From Clostridia bacterium (lineage in GTDB: Bacteria; Bacillota; Clostridia; Oscillospirales; CAG-272): 42,406 nt of DNA. Where the stretch lies: assembly GCA_017461945.1 (NCBI GenBank), contig JAFTSB010000051.1:1-42406 (forward strand). Direction: 5' to 3'. Position 1 is the stretch's first letter; each line of letters starts with the position of its first letter. The notes under the pieces were generated by a model. That model made no database searches. It was not told the DNA's origin and saw nothing but the letters and a program-made list of their open reading frames with translations. This document shows positions 8,182 through 16,908 of this stretch, piece after piece. Position numbers and translations under genes: made by a program.

Positions 8182-8997
8182 TTATGCCTTTCGCTCTGCC
8201 AGATAGCGCATAGGGGGAATGCCCAAGCTCTTTTTAAAGCAGCGGATCATATTGCAGCAATCGTTAAAGCCGCATTCCTTAGCCACCTCGGGCTCGCTCT
8301 TGCCCCGACGTAGCAACTCGGCTGCATGACGGATGCGCGTGTGGGTGACATAGTCATTTAAGGTCATACCGGTGTATTTCTTAAATGCGGTCATCAGGGT
8401 GGTGCGCCCCACGTTTAGCTGCCACGCAAGGTCAGCGGCTACAATGCGCTCGGCATAATGCTCGGCAATATAACGTAGCGCACCCGACACGTGGGCCGGG
8501 AGAGGAGTTGCCACACCGCTCTTTTTGGCAATGTCGGCTGCGATGGATAAAAAGTAAAGCAGGATCGGCTTTTTGCGCAGAGGGGACTCCTCGCGTTCCA
8601 GCCCCTCGATCAGAGCAAGCAGCCGGTCTGCCATGTCGTCGGTCAGCTTCAGGATGACACCGTTTTTGCCAAAGCTGGGCAGGATCTCCTGCAGGTCCTG
8701 GGCGTGATCGGCCAGAAAATCAGCAGAGAATAGCAGGTTGCGACGGCGATAGAGCATATCGGGCTGACAAACAATAAAATGTGGGGTCTCGGGGCGGAGT
8801 AGCAGTAGCTTGGCACCGCAGCCGCTCTCGGCGGTATCGGAGAGCAGGATCTTAACATTACCCGAAAGGATCAGACTCAGTTCATAATAATGGTGAATGT
8901 GATAATCGCTCATATGGGGCTCGTAGCCCTCGTAATAATCGGTCGTAACGTCGGTCCAATCACGACCAAACGTAAAATTTTCCAAGCGCGCAGGCAT
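8182..8997 (-). CDS. AraC-family transcription regulator
   Basis: A 271-residue regulator. The N-terminal half is a cupin-like ligand domain (DYHIHHYYELSLILSGNVKILL, RPETPHFIVCQ). The last 100 residues are a double helix-turn-helix of the AraC type, with IVAADLAWQLNVGRTTLMTA and the second motif EPEVAKECGFNDCCNMIRCF followed by KKSLGIPPMRYL. GGGAGG at about 9005-9010 supports the start at 8997. It is divergent from the hexuronide operon with 190 bases between, so it is most likely that operon's regulator, sensing a hexuronide or uronate. Direct GAACGA repeats next to the operon's -35 box are plausible binding half-sites. Confidence 0.9.
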   Translation of the reverse strand: MPARLENFTFGRDWTDVTTDYYEGYEPHMSDYHIHHYYELSLILSGNVKILLSDTAESGCGAKLLLLRPETPHFIVCQPDMLYRRRNLLFSADFLADHAQDLQEILPSFGKNGVILKLTDDMADRLLALIEGLEREESPLRKKPILLYFLSIAADIAKKSGVATPLPAHVSGALRYIAEHYAERIVAADLAWQLNVGRTTLMTAFKKYTGMTLNDYVTHTRIRHAAELLRRGKSEPEVAKECGFNDCCNMIRCFKKSLGIPPMRYLAERKA

Positions 8998-9018
8998 TGC
9001 ATCGCCTCCCTTGGCCTT

Positions 9019-9047
9019 ATTATAGCAAAGCGCGGAGTCGTTTTCAA
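9019..9047 (-). promoter_or_regulatory. Promoter of the AraC regulator gene
   Basis: On the reverse strand TTGAAA (9047-9042), 17 bases, TATAAT (9024-9019). The transcript would have a leader of only about 15 bases carrying the GGGAGG site. Confidence 0.7.
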
Positions 9048-9096
9048 CCGAATTGTAAAAAAAACCGGGTTTTTAAAAAAATTTTTTCACAAAAAC

Positions 9097-9158
9097 GAAC
9101 GATTTGCAAATAAATGGAACGAAAAGATATTGCAAGATGCCAAGCTTTCTTTTATAAT
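9097..9158 (+). promoter_or_regulatory. Hexuronide operon promoter with tandem GAACGA half-sites
   Basis: TTGCAA (9130-9135), 17-base spacer, TATAAT (9153-9158). Just upstream are two direct repeats GAACGA at 9097-9102 and 9117-9122, 20 bases apart, the spacing and position typical of AraC-type activator half-sites. The ribosome site AGGAGG is at 9177-9182. Confidence 0.65.
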
Positions 9159-9187
9159 GGAGATAGTAACAAAGACAGGAGGCTGCT

Positions 9188-10909
9188 ATGAGACTGTTTG
9201 ACGAGCATATTGACAGAGAGGTCACTTCTCTGAATGGCATTTGGCACTTTTGCACCGATCCCCACGACGAGGGCAAAGAAAAGGACTATGCCACATCCTT
9301 GCCCGACCAAGCGACTGCTGTAACCGTCCCCGGGGTTTGGAACACCCAGCTGGGGCTTTTGCGATACGAGGGCGTGGCATGGTATGAAAAGCGCTTTTTC
9401 ACAAAAGGTGGTACGCTGCGTTTTGTCTTTGGTGCCGTGATGACCGAGGCAGAGGTCTATCTTGACGGCAAACCTCTTGGCTCGCATTACGGCGGCTTTT
9501 GTCAGTTTGATTTGATCGCGCGCGAGGTCACGCCGGGCCATCACGTGTTGACGGTGCGTGTGGATAATCGCTTTGATGCCCATTCCATTCCGCAAAAAAA
9601 GGTGGACTGGTATCATTACGGTGGCATTACCCGTGATGTCAGCGTGGAACGGTTGGAGGGCATTTGCGCTCTTTATCAGCGCTTTGAATACACCTTATCC
9701 AAGGATTTGAAGCAGGCAACCGCACATATGGTGATCGAGCTGTACAACGCTGCGGATAAAAAAACGAAGTCACGTGTTCGTGTTTTGCTGTCAGAACGGG
9801 AGATTTTTGCGGAAAATATCAGTTTAAAGGCGGGGGAAAGCACGATGCTGACCACCCCCGATTTCACCGTGAATGAGGTGCATTTGTGGGATGTGAGCGA
9901 TCCTCATTTGTATCGCGTTGCGGTGCTGACCGATACCGACGATCTGTATGACCGGGTTGGCCTGCGCCTTGTCGAAGCCAAGGAGGGCAAGATCTTTCTC
10001 AACCATCGCGAGATCGAGCTGCTTGGTATCAACCGTCACGAGGAGCATCCCGATTGGGGTATGGCCTTTCCATTAGGGCTGATGGGGCGCGACCTGGATA
10101 TTGTCCGTGATATGGGCTGCAACACGCTGCGCGGCTCTCACTACCCGAACTCGCGCGTGTTTTTGGACATGCTGGACCAGCAGGGCATTCTGTTTTGGAG
10201 TGAGATCCCCATCTGGGGGTGCGGCTTTGCCCCCGAAACGTTGGCGGATCCCGTGGTGATCGCACGTGGTCTTGAAATGCACCGGGAAATGGTACACCAT
10301 TATTACAATCACCCCGCCATTATTCTTTGGGGTATGCACAACGAGATCCGCACCGATCTGCCGGAATCGCTGGAAATGTCCAAGCAATATTACACGTATC
10401 TGAAGGAGCAGGGCGGCAACCGTTTGGTAACCTTTGCGGCCAACCGCTATCTGGATTGCATCTGCTTGGAATACTGTGATGTGATCAGCATCAATAAGTA
10501 CACCGGCTGGTACGGATTGTGCGCCGACTATCATGCGGATTGGTTGGAGTTTTTGGAAAAGTTCCGCCAAAAGCGCGTTGAACTTGGCATGGAGCACAAG
10601 CCCGTGATCATGGGCGAGTTTGGTGCCGCCGGTATCTATGGTCATCACACCTTTGATAATGTCAAGGGAACCGAGGAATATCAGGCCGAGCTGATTGCAG
10701 ATTGCTTGGAGACCTTTCATGCCGATCCCATGATAAAAGGCACATACGTATGGCAGTTTTCGGATATCCGCACCTGCCCCGAAATGGGCACAGACCGCGC
10801 CAGAGGCTATAACAATAAAGGCGTGATCAATGAATATCGCAAGCCCAAGGCTGCGTATTTTGCGGTGCGGAATGCCTATCGCAGATTTGCAAAGGAGAAT
10901 GAAAAATGA
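9188..10909 (+). CDS. GH2 beta-hexuronidase (beta-glucuronidase or beta-galacturonidase)
   Basis: A 573-residue glycoside hydrolase family 2 enzyme that releases a beta-linked uronic acid from a conjugate or glycan end. It has a jelly-roll sugar-binding domain, an immunoglobulin-like middle domain and a TIM barrel. The motif LLGINRHEEHPDWG, acid/base Glu386 in HNE and nucleophile Glu477 in GEFG are visible. N542-N-K544-G matches the NxK motif that in beta-glucuronidases binds the substrate carboxylate, so a uronidase is favoured over a galactosidase. The barrel has no long loop before the acid/base motif, resembling the no-loop class. No signal peptide: cytoplasmic, so substrate must be imported. 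The partner genes belong to the galacturonate branch, which suggests a galacturonide substrate. Confidence 0.88.
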   Translation: MRLFDEHIDREVTSLNGIWHFCTDPHDEGKEKDYATSLPDQATAVTVPGVWNTQLGLLRYEGVAWYEKRFFTKGGTLRFVFGAVMTEAEVYLDGKPLGSHYGGFCQFDLIAREVTPGHHVLTVRVDNRFDAHSIPQKKVDWYHYGGITRDVSVERLEGICALYQRFEYTLSKDLKQATAHMVIELYNAADKKTKSRVRVLLSEREIFAENISLKAGESTMLTTPDFTVNEVHLWDVSDPHLYRVAVLTDTDDLYDRVGLRLVEAKEGKIFLNHREIELLGINRHEEHPDWGMAFPLGLMGRDLDIVRDMGCNTLRGSHYPNSRVFLDMLDQQGILFWSEIPIWGCGFAPETLADPVVIARGLEMHREMVHHYYNHPAIILWGMHNEIRTDLPESLEMSKQYYTYLKEQGGNRLVTFAANRYLDCICLEYCDVISINKYTGWYGLCADYHADWLEFLEKFRQKRVELGMEHKPVIMGEFGAAGIYGHHTFDNVKGTEEYQAELIADCLETFHADPMIKGTYVWQFSDIRTCPEMGTDRARGYNNKGVINEYRKPKAAYFAVRNAYRRFAKENEK

Positions 10910-12195
10910 CACATATTCGAGATAGAAAAAAGCCCGAGCGTCCGATCCGCATCATTCAATTCGGTGGTGGTGTGTTTCTGCGTGGATTCTGGGATTGGAT
11001 GATCCAGAAGATCAACGATGCAGGTGTATATAACGGTAACGTGGTGATCGTGCGCAGCAAGACCCGGGGGCAGGATCCTCTGGCGGCGCAAAATTACAAT
11101 TATACGCAAGTGCTGCGTGACGGCGCACATCAGGAAAAAACCTGGATCAACGTGATAGCAGACTCGGTGCCGGCAGAGGAGCGATATGAGGAGTTTCTGG
11201 CCTTGGCCGACATCCCCACGGTGGAGATGGTGGTTTCCAATACCACCGAGGCCGGCTTGGTGTATGAAAAATGCTCTCGCACGGTGGGAAAATGCCCGGC
11301 CAGTTATCCGGCAAAGCTCACCGAGCTGTTGTACCGCCGGTATCAAAAAAACGGGAACGGTTTGCTGATTTTGCCACTTGAATTGATTGAAAATAACGGA
11401 AATACTCTGCGGAGTATCGTGCTGCAGCACGCAAAGGATTGGGGCTTGGAGCAGGACTTTGCCGATTGGGTAAACGAAAAATGCTCCTTCCGCAATACCT
11501 TGGTCGATCGCATTGTTTCCGGCTTGGTACCCGCTGGCGAGGTCGATCTGCCTTATGTGGACGATATGGTCAATACCGGCGAGTATTTCCATCTGCTGGT
11601 CATTGATGGTAAGGAGGACCCTCGCTTGCCTCTTGCCCGGGCAGGCATCAACGTGAAGTGGGTGGAGTCTGTTGCACCTTATCGCACCATCAAGGTGCGC
11701 ATTCTCAATGGCGCACATACCTCTATGATCCCGTATGCCCGTTTGTTAGGGGTAGAAACGGTGGGAGAGTGCCTAAGGCATCCCGTGCTTCGCTCCCACT
11801 TGGAGGCGTGCTTGGAGGAAATTATTGCGTCGCTTTCCGTGGATAAGGATGAAGCGCGCGCCTATGCCAGAGAGGTGCTGGAGCGCTTCGCCAACCCCTT
11901 TATTCATCATCGTACGGCTGCCATTGCTCTGCATTCGGCCGATAAATTTGTGGTTCGTGTTCTGCCCTCTATCGAGGAATATCGCCAAAAGCTTGGAAAA
12001 AATCCGGACCGTTTGCTGTTTTCGCTGGCCATGCTACTGTTTTATTTGAAAACCGAGGGCGATGGCGATGCCTTGTGCCCGGAAGCACTGCAGGGCAAAA
12101 CGGTGGCCGCACTTTTGGCAGACACTGCCCTGTGGGGGCGTGATCTGTCGCAATATGCGGGGGAGGTCGAGCGCTATGCGGATCCACGAGCTTGA
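10906..12195 (+). CDS. uxaB: Tagaturonate/fructuronate reductase (mannitol dehydrogenase family)
   Basis: NAD-dependent reductase of 429 residues that would convert D-tagaturonate to D-altronate (or fructuronate to mannonate). The N-terminus has the dinucleotide-binding pattern IIQFGGGVFLRGF. The KVRILNGAH segment near residue 263 carries the family's catalytic Lys and substrate-binding Asn/His, and the C-terminal helical domain is intact. Similarity in layout is closest to UxaB rather than mannitol dehydrogenases (for example VSNTTEAG, FRNTLVDRIV). Its ATGA start overlaps the stop of the GH2 gene, with AAGGAG just upstream, indicating translational coupling. The choice of UxaB over UxuB is supported by the following altronate dehydratase gene. 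Confidence 0.85.
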   Translation: MTHIRDRKKPERPIRIIQFGGGVFLRGFWDWMIQKINDAGVYNGNVVIVRSKTRGQDPLAAQNYNYTQVLRDGAHQEKTWINVIADSVPAEERYEEFLALADIPTVEMVVSNTTEAGLVYEKCSRTVGKCPASYPAKLTELLYRRYQKNGNGLLILPLELIENNGNTLRSIVLQHAKDWGLEQDFADWVNEKCSFRNTLVDRIVSGLVPAGEVDLPYVDDMVNTGEYFHLLVIDGKEDPRLPLARAGINVKWVESVAPYRTIKVRILNGAHTSMIPYARLLGVETVGECLRHPVLRSHLEACLEEIIASLSVDKDEARAYAREVLERFANPFIHHRTAAIALHSADKFVVRVLPSIEEYRQKLGKNPDRLLFSLAMLLFYLKTEGDGDALCPEALQGKTVAALLADTALWGRDLSQYAGEVERYADPRA

Positions 12196-13558
12196 TACCG
12201 TAGAGGTTGGCATTGACGGCCAAAAAACAGCCATACGTACGATAAAAAAAGGGGAAAACGTGATCAAATACGGGTTTCCCATCGGTCACGCCACCCGGGA
12301 TATTGCCCACGGCGAGCGGATCGACCCCGGCAATCTGAAAAGCAATCTATCCGGTCTTGGAGAGTGGCAATATCGCCCTGCTGAAGCCGTGACATTTTCA
12401 CAAAAAGAAGGCACGTTCCGGGGCTTTTTGCGCCCCGATGGCCGTGCAGGCATCCGAAACGAGATCTGGATCATCCCCACGGTGGGCTGTGCCGCAGGTG
12501 TGGCCAGAAAGCTGGCAGAACGCGCAGGAGAGCCCGTTCGCGCGTTGTCGCATCCGTATGGTTGTTCTCAGCTGGGGGACGATCTGTTGACCACGCAGCA
12601 GGTGCTGTGCGGCCTATGCCATCATCCCAACGCGGGCGGCGTGCTGGTGCTTGGACTTGGATGTGAAAATAACGGCATTGACCGCATGAAGGAGGTCCTG
12701 GGAGCGTATGACCCCCTGCGCCTTCGCTTTTTGAACCTGCAGGACTGCGAGGATGAAATGACCGACGGCCTTGCTATTTTGCAGGAACTGAAGGAGATTC
12801 TTGCCGGCGATCAACGCACCGATGTGCCGATCTCCAAATTGGCCATCGGTGTAAAATGTGGCGGCAGCGATGGCTATAGCGGCATTACGGCGAACCCTTT
12901 GGTGGGGGCCGTTTCGGAACGATTTTTTGCATACGGTGCGCGTATTCTGATGACCGAGATCCCTGAGGTGTTCGGCGCGGAGGAGCTGTTGCTCTCTCGC
13001 GCCGCATCCAAAGAGGTCTTTGACAGCACCGCGGATGTGATACGCCGTTTCCGCGCTTATTTTATCGCACATGGGGAGGGGATTGCCGACAATCCCTCGC
13101 CGGGCAATATTGCCGGTGGCATTTCCACATTGGAGGAAAAGTCGCTTGGCTGTGTCCAAAAGGCCGGTCGCGTTCCTCTTTGCGGTGCTTTGGGTTATGG
13201 CGATACCGTACCGGAGAATGCCGGTTTGTACATGGTTGACGGGCCCGGAAACGATCAGGTGGCCATCACCAATCTGACCGCAGCAGGTGCCCATCTGATC
13301 CTGTTTACTACGGGACGCGGCACGCCTCTTTGCGCTCCCGTTCCGACTCTTAAGATCTCTACCAATTCCGTCCTTGCAAAAAAGAAAGCACATTGGATCG
13401 ACTTTGATGCCGGCGCCATTGTGGAAGGGGCTTGTCGTGAATCCCTTTGCGCAGATTTGCTGCAGCTCTGCCTGACCGTGGCCGAGGGCAAGCCAAGCAA
13501 GGGTGAAGAAGGAAATTATGCCGATATCGCCATTTTCAAGGATGGCGTAACGCTGTAA
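12176..13558 (+). CDS. uxaA: Altronate dehydratase (altronate hydrolase)
   Basis: Dehydrates D-altronate to 2-keto-3-deoxygluconate in the cytoplasm. The 460-residue protein has an N-terminal SAF-like domain (KKGENVIKYGFPIGHATRDI) and the UxaA/GarD catalytic part with VGCAAGVARKLA, HPYGCSQLGDD, KCGGSDGYSGITANP and GRGTPLCAPVPTLKISTN. ATG 12176 follows a GGGAGG site and overlaps the end of the reductase gene by 20 bases; the frame is open upstream but there is no ribosome site there. Together with the previous gene it forms the galacturonate branch: tagaturonate to altronate to 2-keto-3-deoxygluconate. Uronate isomerase, KDG kinase and aldolase are not in the window. Confidence 0.92.
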   Translation: MRIHELDTVEVGIDGQKTAIRTIKKGENVIKYGFPIGHATRDIAHGERIDPGNLKSNLSGLGEWQYRPAEAVTFSQKEGTFRGFLRPDGRAGIRNEIWIIPTVGCAAGVARKLAERAGEPVRALSHPYGCSQLGDDLLTTQQVLCGLCHHPNAGGVLVLGLGCENNGIDRMKEVLGAYDPLRLRFLNLQDCEDEMTDGLAILQELKEILAGDQRTDVPISKLAIGVKCGGSDGYSGITANPLVGAVSERFFAYGARILMTEIPEVFGAEELLLSRAASKEVFDSTADVIRRFRAYFIAHGEGIADNPSPGNIAGGISTLEEKSLGCVQKAGRVPLCGALGYGDTVPENAGLYMVDGPGNDQVAITNLTAAGAHLILFTTGRGTPLCAPVPTLKISTNSVLAKKKAHWIDFDAGAIVEGACRESLCADLLQLCLTVAEGKPSKGEEGNYADIAIFKDGVTL

Positions 13559-13569
13559 AGGAGAATGGG

Positions 13570-14730
13570 ATGAAAAGCTTTCTTGGTTATGCCGTCCAGC
13601 AGCCGCAGATTCTGACGCCGAATGATGGCTATCACTACTTTTTTGGATATTATGACCTGCCCGCCACCGACCTGCAGGGGCGACATTTGTGCCATCGGGT
13701 TTCGTTTATGGATCGCTTGCCGGAGCCGGAGGATGTGGCCGAGCTCGGTTGGGTAAAGGACGGGGTGTTCACCCCCTTTGCTACGACCACCGCCTGGAAC
13801 TTTCAGCAAGGGGCTTTGCTGCAGTTCCATGGCCAAAAAAACGATACCGTATTGTATAATTCCGTACAAAATGGCAGATTTTGCACGGTGACGCAAGACC
13901 TCGCGACCGGCGAGAAGCGGTATACGGACCGTGCGGCTGCCGCTGTTTCCGAAGATGGAAAATGGGGGCTCGGCATCAACTTTGGCCGGATCTTTGCCTT
14001 TCGCCCCGGTTATGGCTACGCCGGCTTTGTGGATGAGAATGCCGATGTGAAAGCCCCCGGGGATGACGGCGTGTTTTTGATTGATATGGAAAGTGGCAGC
14101 TCCCGGTTGCTGGTCTCCTATGCAGAGTTGGCATCGCTTTCGGGCTTCGATCCTGCCAAAAAAATTCTGGTCAATCACATTAACTTTTCTCCCGATTGCG
14201 ACCACTATGTGATGCTGCTCCGCGATTTTCCCTTGCCCGATCAAAAGGGGTGGAGTACAACCCTGGTGCTTGGAGATACGAAGGGAAATTGCCAGGCGGT
14301 ATTGACCAACACCATGGTATCCCACTATCGTTGGGTGAACGAGCAGGATCTGGTGGCGTATTGCTGCATTGACGGACGACACAGTATGTACCTGATTCAT
14401 ATGAAAACGGGTGCGTATGAGGAGCTGCACACACCATATTTCTGCCGCAAGGGTATTGCCGATATCCATTGTAATGCAGTGCATAACGGCAAGTACATCA
14501 TTGGCGACGGTTATCCTGTCGAGGGCTATCGGTATATGATTGCTTACAATCGCGAGACCGGGGCATCCAAAACGCTGTTTGGAGCCGCTACGGTCATACC
14601 ACCCGTGATCGACATCCGCTGCGATCTGCACGCCAGATTTTCTGCCGACGGCAAGTGGATCACCTATGACACCACCGAGAATGGGAAACGGCAAATGGCA
14701 GCAATTTCAACAGACGTGTTGCAATTTTAA
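13570..14730 (+). CDS. Beta-propeller protein of unknown role, oligogalacturonide-lyase-like
   Basis: A 386-residue cytoplasmic protein without signal peptide, built of repeated beta-rich blades: the opening NDGYHYFFGYYDLPATD, HINFSPDCDHYVMLLRDF, then DLHARFSADGKWITYDTTENG. This pattern fits TolB/WD40-like propellers and in length and layout recalls the PL22 oligogalacturonide lyases (about 388 residues), which act on short pectin fragments in the cytoplasm. I cannot confirm the metal ligands of PL22, so lyase activity is only a possibility. It follows uxaA by 11 bases with AAAGGAG, as last gene of the hexuronide operon, and a terminator follows at once. Confidence 0.6.
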   Translation: MKSFLGYAVQQPQILTPNDGYHYFFGYYDLPATDLQGRHLCHRVSFMDRLPEPEDVAELGWVKDGVFTPFATTTAWNFQQGALLQFHGQKNDTVLYNSVQNGRFCTVTQDLATGEKRYTDRAAAAVSEDGKWGLGINFGRIFAFRPGYGYAGFVDENADVKAPGDDGVFLIDMESGSSRLLVSYAELASLSGFDPAKKILVNHINFSPDCDHYVMLLRDFPLPDQKGWSTTLVLGDTKGNCQAVLTNTMVSHYRWVNEQDLVAYCCIDGRHSMYLIHMKTGAYEELHTPYFCRKGIADIHCNAVHNGKYIIGDGYPVEGYRYMIAYNRETGASKTLFGAATVIPPVIDIRCDLHARFSADGKWITYDTTENGKRQMAAISTDVLQF

Positions 14731-14734
14731 TGAC

Positions 14735-14770
14735 AAAAGGGCACAGGGCACAGGCTCTGCGCCCTTTTTT
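14735..14770 (+). terminator. Terminator of the hexuronide operon
   Basis: AAAGGGC plus CAG pairs with CTG plus GCCCTTT around a short loop, one internal mismatch, followed by a run of T, starting five bases after the last stop codon. Confidence 0.85.
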
Positions 14771-14778
14771 GATGTGCC

Positions 14779-14807
14779 TTGACATTTTTGCGTTCCTGTG
14801 ATATGAT
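14779..14807 (+). promoter_or_regulatory. Promoter of rimO-pgsA
   Basis: TTGACA (14779-14784), 17-base spacer, TATGAT (14802-14807), 30 bases before the rimO start. Confidence 0.8.
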
Positions 14808-14837
14808 AAAGAAAGAGTTTATAGAAAGGCAAAAAAT

Positions 14838-16208
14838 ATGAAGATCGGATTTATTTCTCTCGGCTGTCCCAAAAATCAGCTGGATACCGAGGTTATGCTC
14901 CATGAGCTTGTGGCCGCAGGCTATGAGATCACCCCGGATGAGACCGAGGCGGATATCGTGGTGGTCAATACCTGCGCCTTTATCGAAAGCGCAAAAAAAG
15001 AAGCCATCGATAATATTTTGGATGTTGCTTGGCTCAAAGAAAACCGCTCTTTGCGAGCCATTATCGTAACGGGCTGTCTTGCCGAGCGGTATCGCGAAGA
15101 AATTTTCAAAGAGCTCCCTGAGGTAGATGCATTGCTTGGCGTGGGTAGTATCCACAACATTGTTGCCGCCGTAGAGGATGTGCAAAAGCGTTGGGAGGAT
15201 GCGACCCATCCCAAATATGCCTCCTTTGAGGATAAGAATACTGTGGCGCTTGGTGGTGACCGCGTGCTGACGACGCCCGAGTATTATAGCTATCTCAAGA
15301 TCGGTGAGGGTTGCGACAACTGCTGTACCTATTGTGCCATCCCCGCCATCCGCGGCCGCTTCCGCAGTCGCCCTATGGAGGAGCTGATTGCCGAGGCAAA
15401 GGACCTGGACGCTCTTGGCGTTCAGGAGCTGAATATTGTAGCGCAGGATGTGACCCGCTACGGCCAGGATCTTTACGGCTCCTACAAGCTGCATGAGCTG
15501 TTGCACCGCATTACCGAGGAGACCAGCATCCCTTGGATTCGCTTGCTATATTGCTATCCCGACAAGGTCACCGATGAGCTGATCGCCGAGATCCGCGATA
15601 ATGACCGCATCGTTAAATACATCGATATGCCCCTGCAGCACATTTCCGATCCCATTTTGAAGCGTATGAATCGCCACGGCGACAGCGCGATGATCCGCGA
15701 TGTCATCGGCAAGCTGCGCCGCGAGATCCCGGGGCTGACATTGCGCACCACCTTTATCGTGGGCTTTCCCGGTGAGACCGAAGCCGATTTCGAGCAGCTT
15801 TGTGATTTTGTGGAGGAGACCCGCTTTGAGCATATGGGCGTATTTGCCTATTCGCCGGAGGAAGGAACCGCCGCCGCCAAAATGCCTGATCAGATCGATG
15901 AGCAAATCAAGCAGGATCGTGTAGACATCCTGATGAAGGCCCAGATGCAGATCAATGCCGAGCAAAACGAGGCCAAGGTCGGCACGACCGTGCGTGTGCT
16001 GGTAGAGGACTTTGATGCCGTAAGCGAGGCGCATTTCGGCCGCTCGGCGGCGGATGCCCCCGAAATTGACGGTAAGGTGTATTTCAAGGCCGCCCGCCGT
16101 GTGGCGCCCGGCAGTATGATCGATGTTAAGGTGCGCGAGGTGCTGGATTACGATCTGTACGGTCGCGGCATTCTCCCCAAGCATGGAAAGGAGAGTAACA
16201 ATGAGTAA
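14838..16208 (+). CDS. rimO: Ribosomal protein S12 methylthiotransferase RimO
   Basis: Radical-SAM enzyme that adds a methylthio group to an aspartate of ribosomal protein S12. The 456-residue protein has the N-terminal UPF0004 domain with SLGCPKNQLDTE (Cys10), NTCAFIES and TGCLAERY supplying the second iron-sulfur cluster ligands. The radical-SAM motif C159-x3-C163-x2-C166 sits in GEGCDNCCTYCAIPAIRG, and the RimO-type segment QDVTRYGQDLYG follows. A C-terminal TRAM-like domain covers about 375-445. These features point to RimO rather than MiaB. It has its own promoter; the 3' end overlaps pgsA by eight bases. Confidence 0.95.
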   Translation: MKIGFISLGCPKNQLDTEVMLHELVAAGYEITPDETEADIVVVNTCAFIESAKKEAIDNILDVAWLKENRSLRAIIVTGCLAERYREEIFKELPEVDALLGVGSIHNIVAAVEDVQKRWEDATHPKYASFEDKNTVALGGDRVLTTPEYYSYLKIGEGCDNCCTYCAIPAIRGRFRSRPMEELIAEAKDLDALGVQELNIVAQDVTRYGQDLYGSYKLHELLHRITEETSIPWIRLLYCYPDKVTDELIAEIRDNDRIVKYIDMPLQHISDPILKRMNRHGDSAMIRDVIGKLRREIPGLTLRTTFIVGFPGETEADFEQLCDFVEETRFEHMGVFAYSPEEGTAAAKMPDQIDEQIKQDRVDILMKAQMQINAEQNEAKVGTTVRVLVEDFDAVSEAHFGRSAADAPEIDGKVYFKAARRVAPGSMIDVKVREVLDYDLYGRGILPKHGKESNNE

Positions 16209-16848
16209 AATGAATCTCCCCAATAAGCTGACAATGTTCCGTCTTTGCATGGTGCCGGTGATGGTGATCTTTTTGCTGTTGCCCACATCGGTGATCCCGT
16301 GGCAGTGGGCATACGGCATTGGTCTCGTGGTCTTTGCGCTGACGTCTCTGACCGATATGCTGGACGGCAAGATCGCTCGCGCCAGAAACCTGATTACCAA
16401 TTTTGGCAAGTTTATGGATCCCGTTGCCGATAAATTTATGGTGATCGGTACATTCCTTGCCATGCTGTTCCGTATGCTAAATCCTCATATTTACGGTGTT
16501 CCTTATCAAACCGTATTCGTGATTATCTATTTTGTTGCGGTGCTTTTGGTGATCTTCCGTGAGCTGGCCATCACCTCGCTTCGCTTGGTTCTGGTCAATG
16601 TCAGCGGTGAGGTTGTTGCAGCCAATATGCTGGGCAAGATCAAGACCGTTTGCCAGATCGTCAGCATCTGTTTTCTGTTTGTAGAGCCTCTTGTTGATGC
16701 CCTGATCTGCTACTGTGACCCCACCTTCTTTTTGGCTCACCTCTATCCCTGCTCCTATCTGTTTGTGGGCTTGATGCTGATCTTTACCCTGTGGTCCGGC
16801 ATCAATTATATCAAGGGCGGATGGAAGCTGATTTCCACGGATTGGTAA
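16201..16848 (+). CDS. pgsA: CDP-diacylglycerol-glycerol-3-phosphate 3-phosphatidyltransferase
   Basis: Membrane enzyme for phosphatidylglycerol synthesis: CDP-diacylglycerol plus glycerol 3-phosphate gives phosphatidylglycerophosphate. The 215-residue protein has several membrane helices and the CDP-alcohol phosphotransferase motif DGKIARARNLITNFGKFMD with the final Asp four residues later, matching DGx2ARx8Gx3Dx3D. ATG 16201 is preceded by GGAAAGGAG and overlaps the rimO stop, so the two genes are coupled; rimO-pgsA neighbours are common in Firmicutes. A strong terminator follows after 20 bases. Confidence 0.93.
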   Translation: MSKMNLPNKLTMFRLCMVPVMVIFLLLPTSVIPWQWAYGIGLVVFALTSLTDMLDGKIARARNLITNFGKFMDPVADKFMVIGTFLAMLFRMLNPHIYGVPYQTVFVIIYFVAVLLVIFRELAITSLRLVLVNVSGEVVAANMLGKIKTVCQIVSICFLFVEPLVDALICYCDPTFFLAHLYPCSYLFVGLMLIFTLWSGINYIKGGWKLISTDW

Positions 16849-16869
16849 CAAAAACGGAACAACGTATTC

Positions 16870-16908
16870 AAAAAAGGCGTCAAATCCTGCGATTTGACGC
16901 CTTTTTTT
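16870..16908 (+). terminator. Terminator of rimO-pgsA
   Basis: A 17-base perfect stem with arms at 16870-16886 and from 16891, four-base loop CTGC, A-run before and T-run after. Confidence 0.92.
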
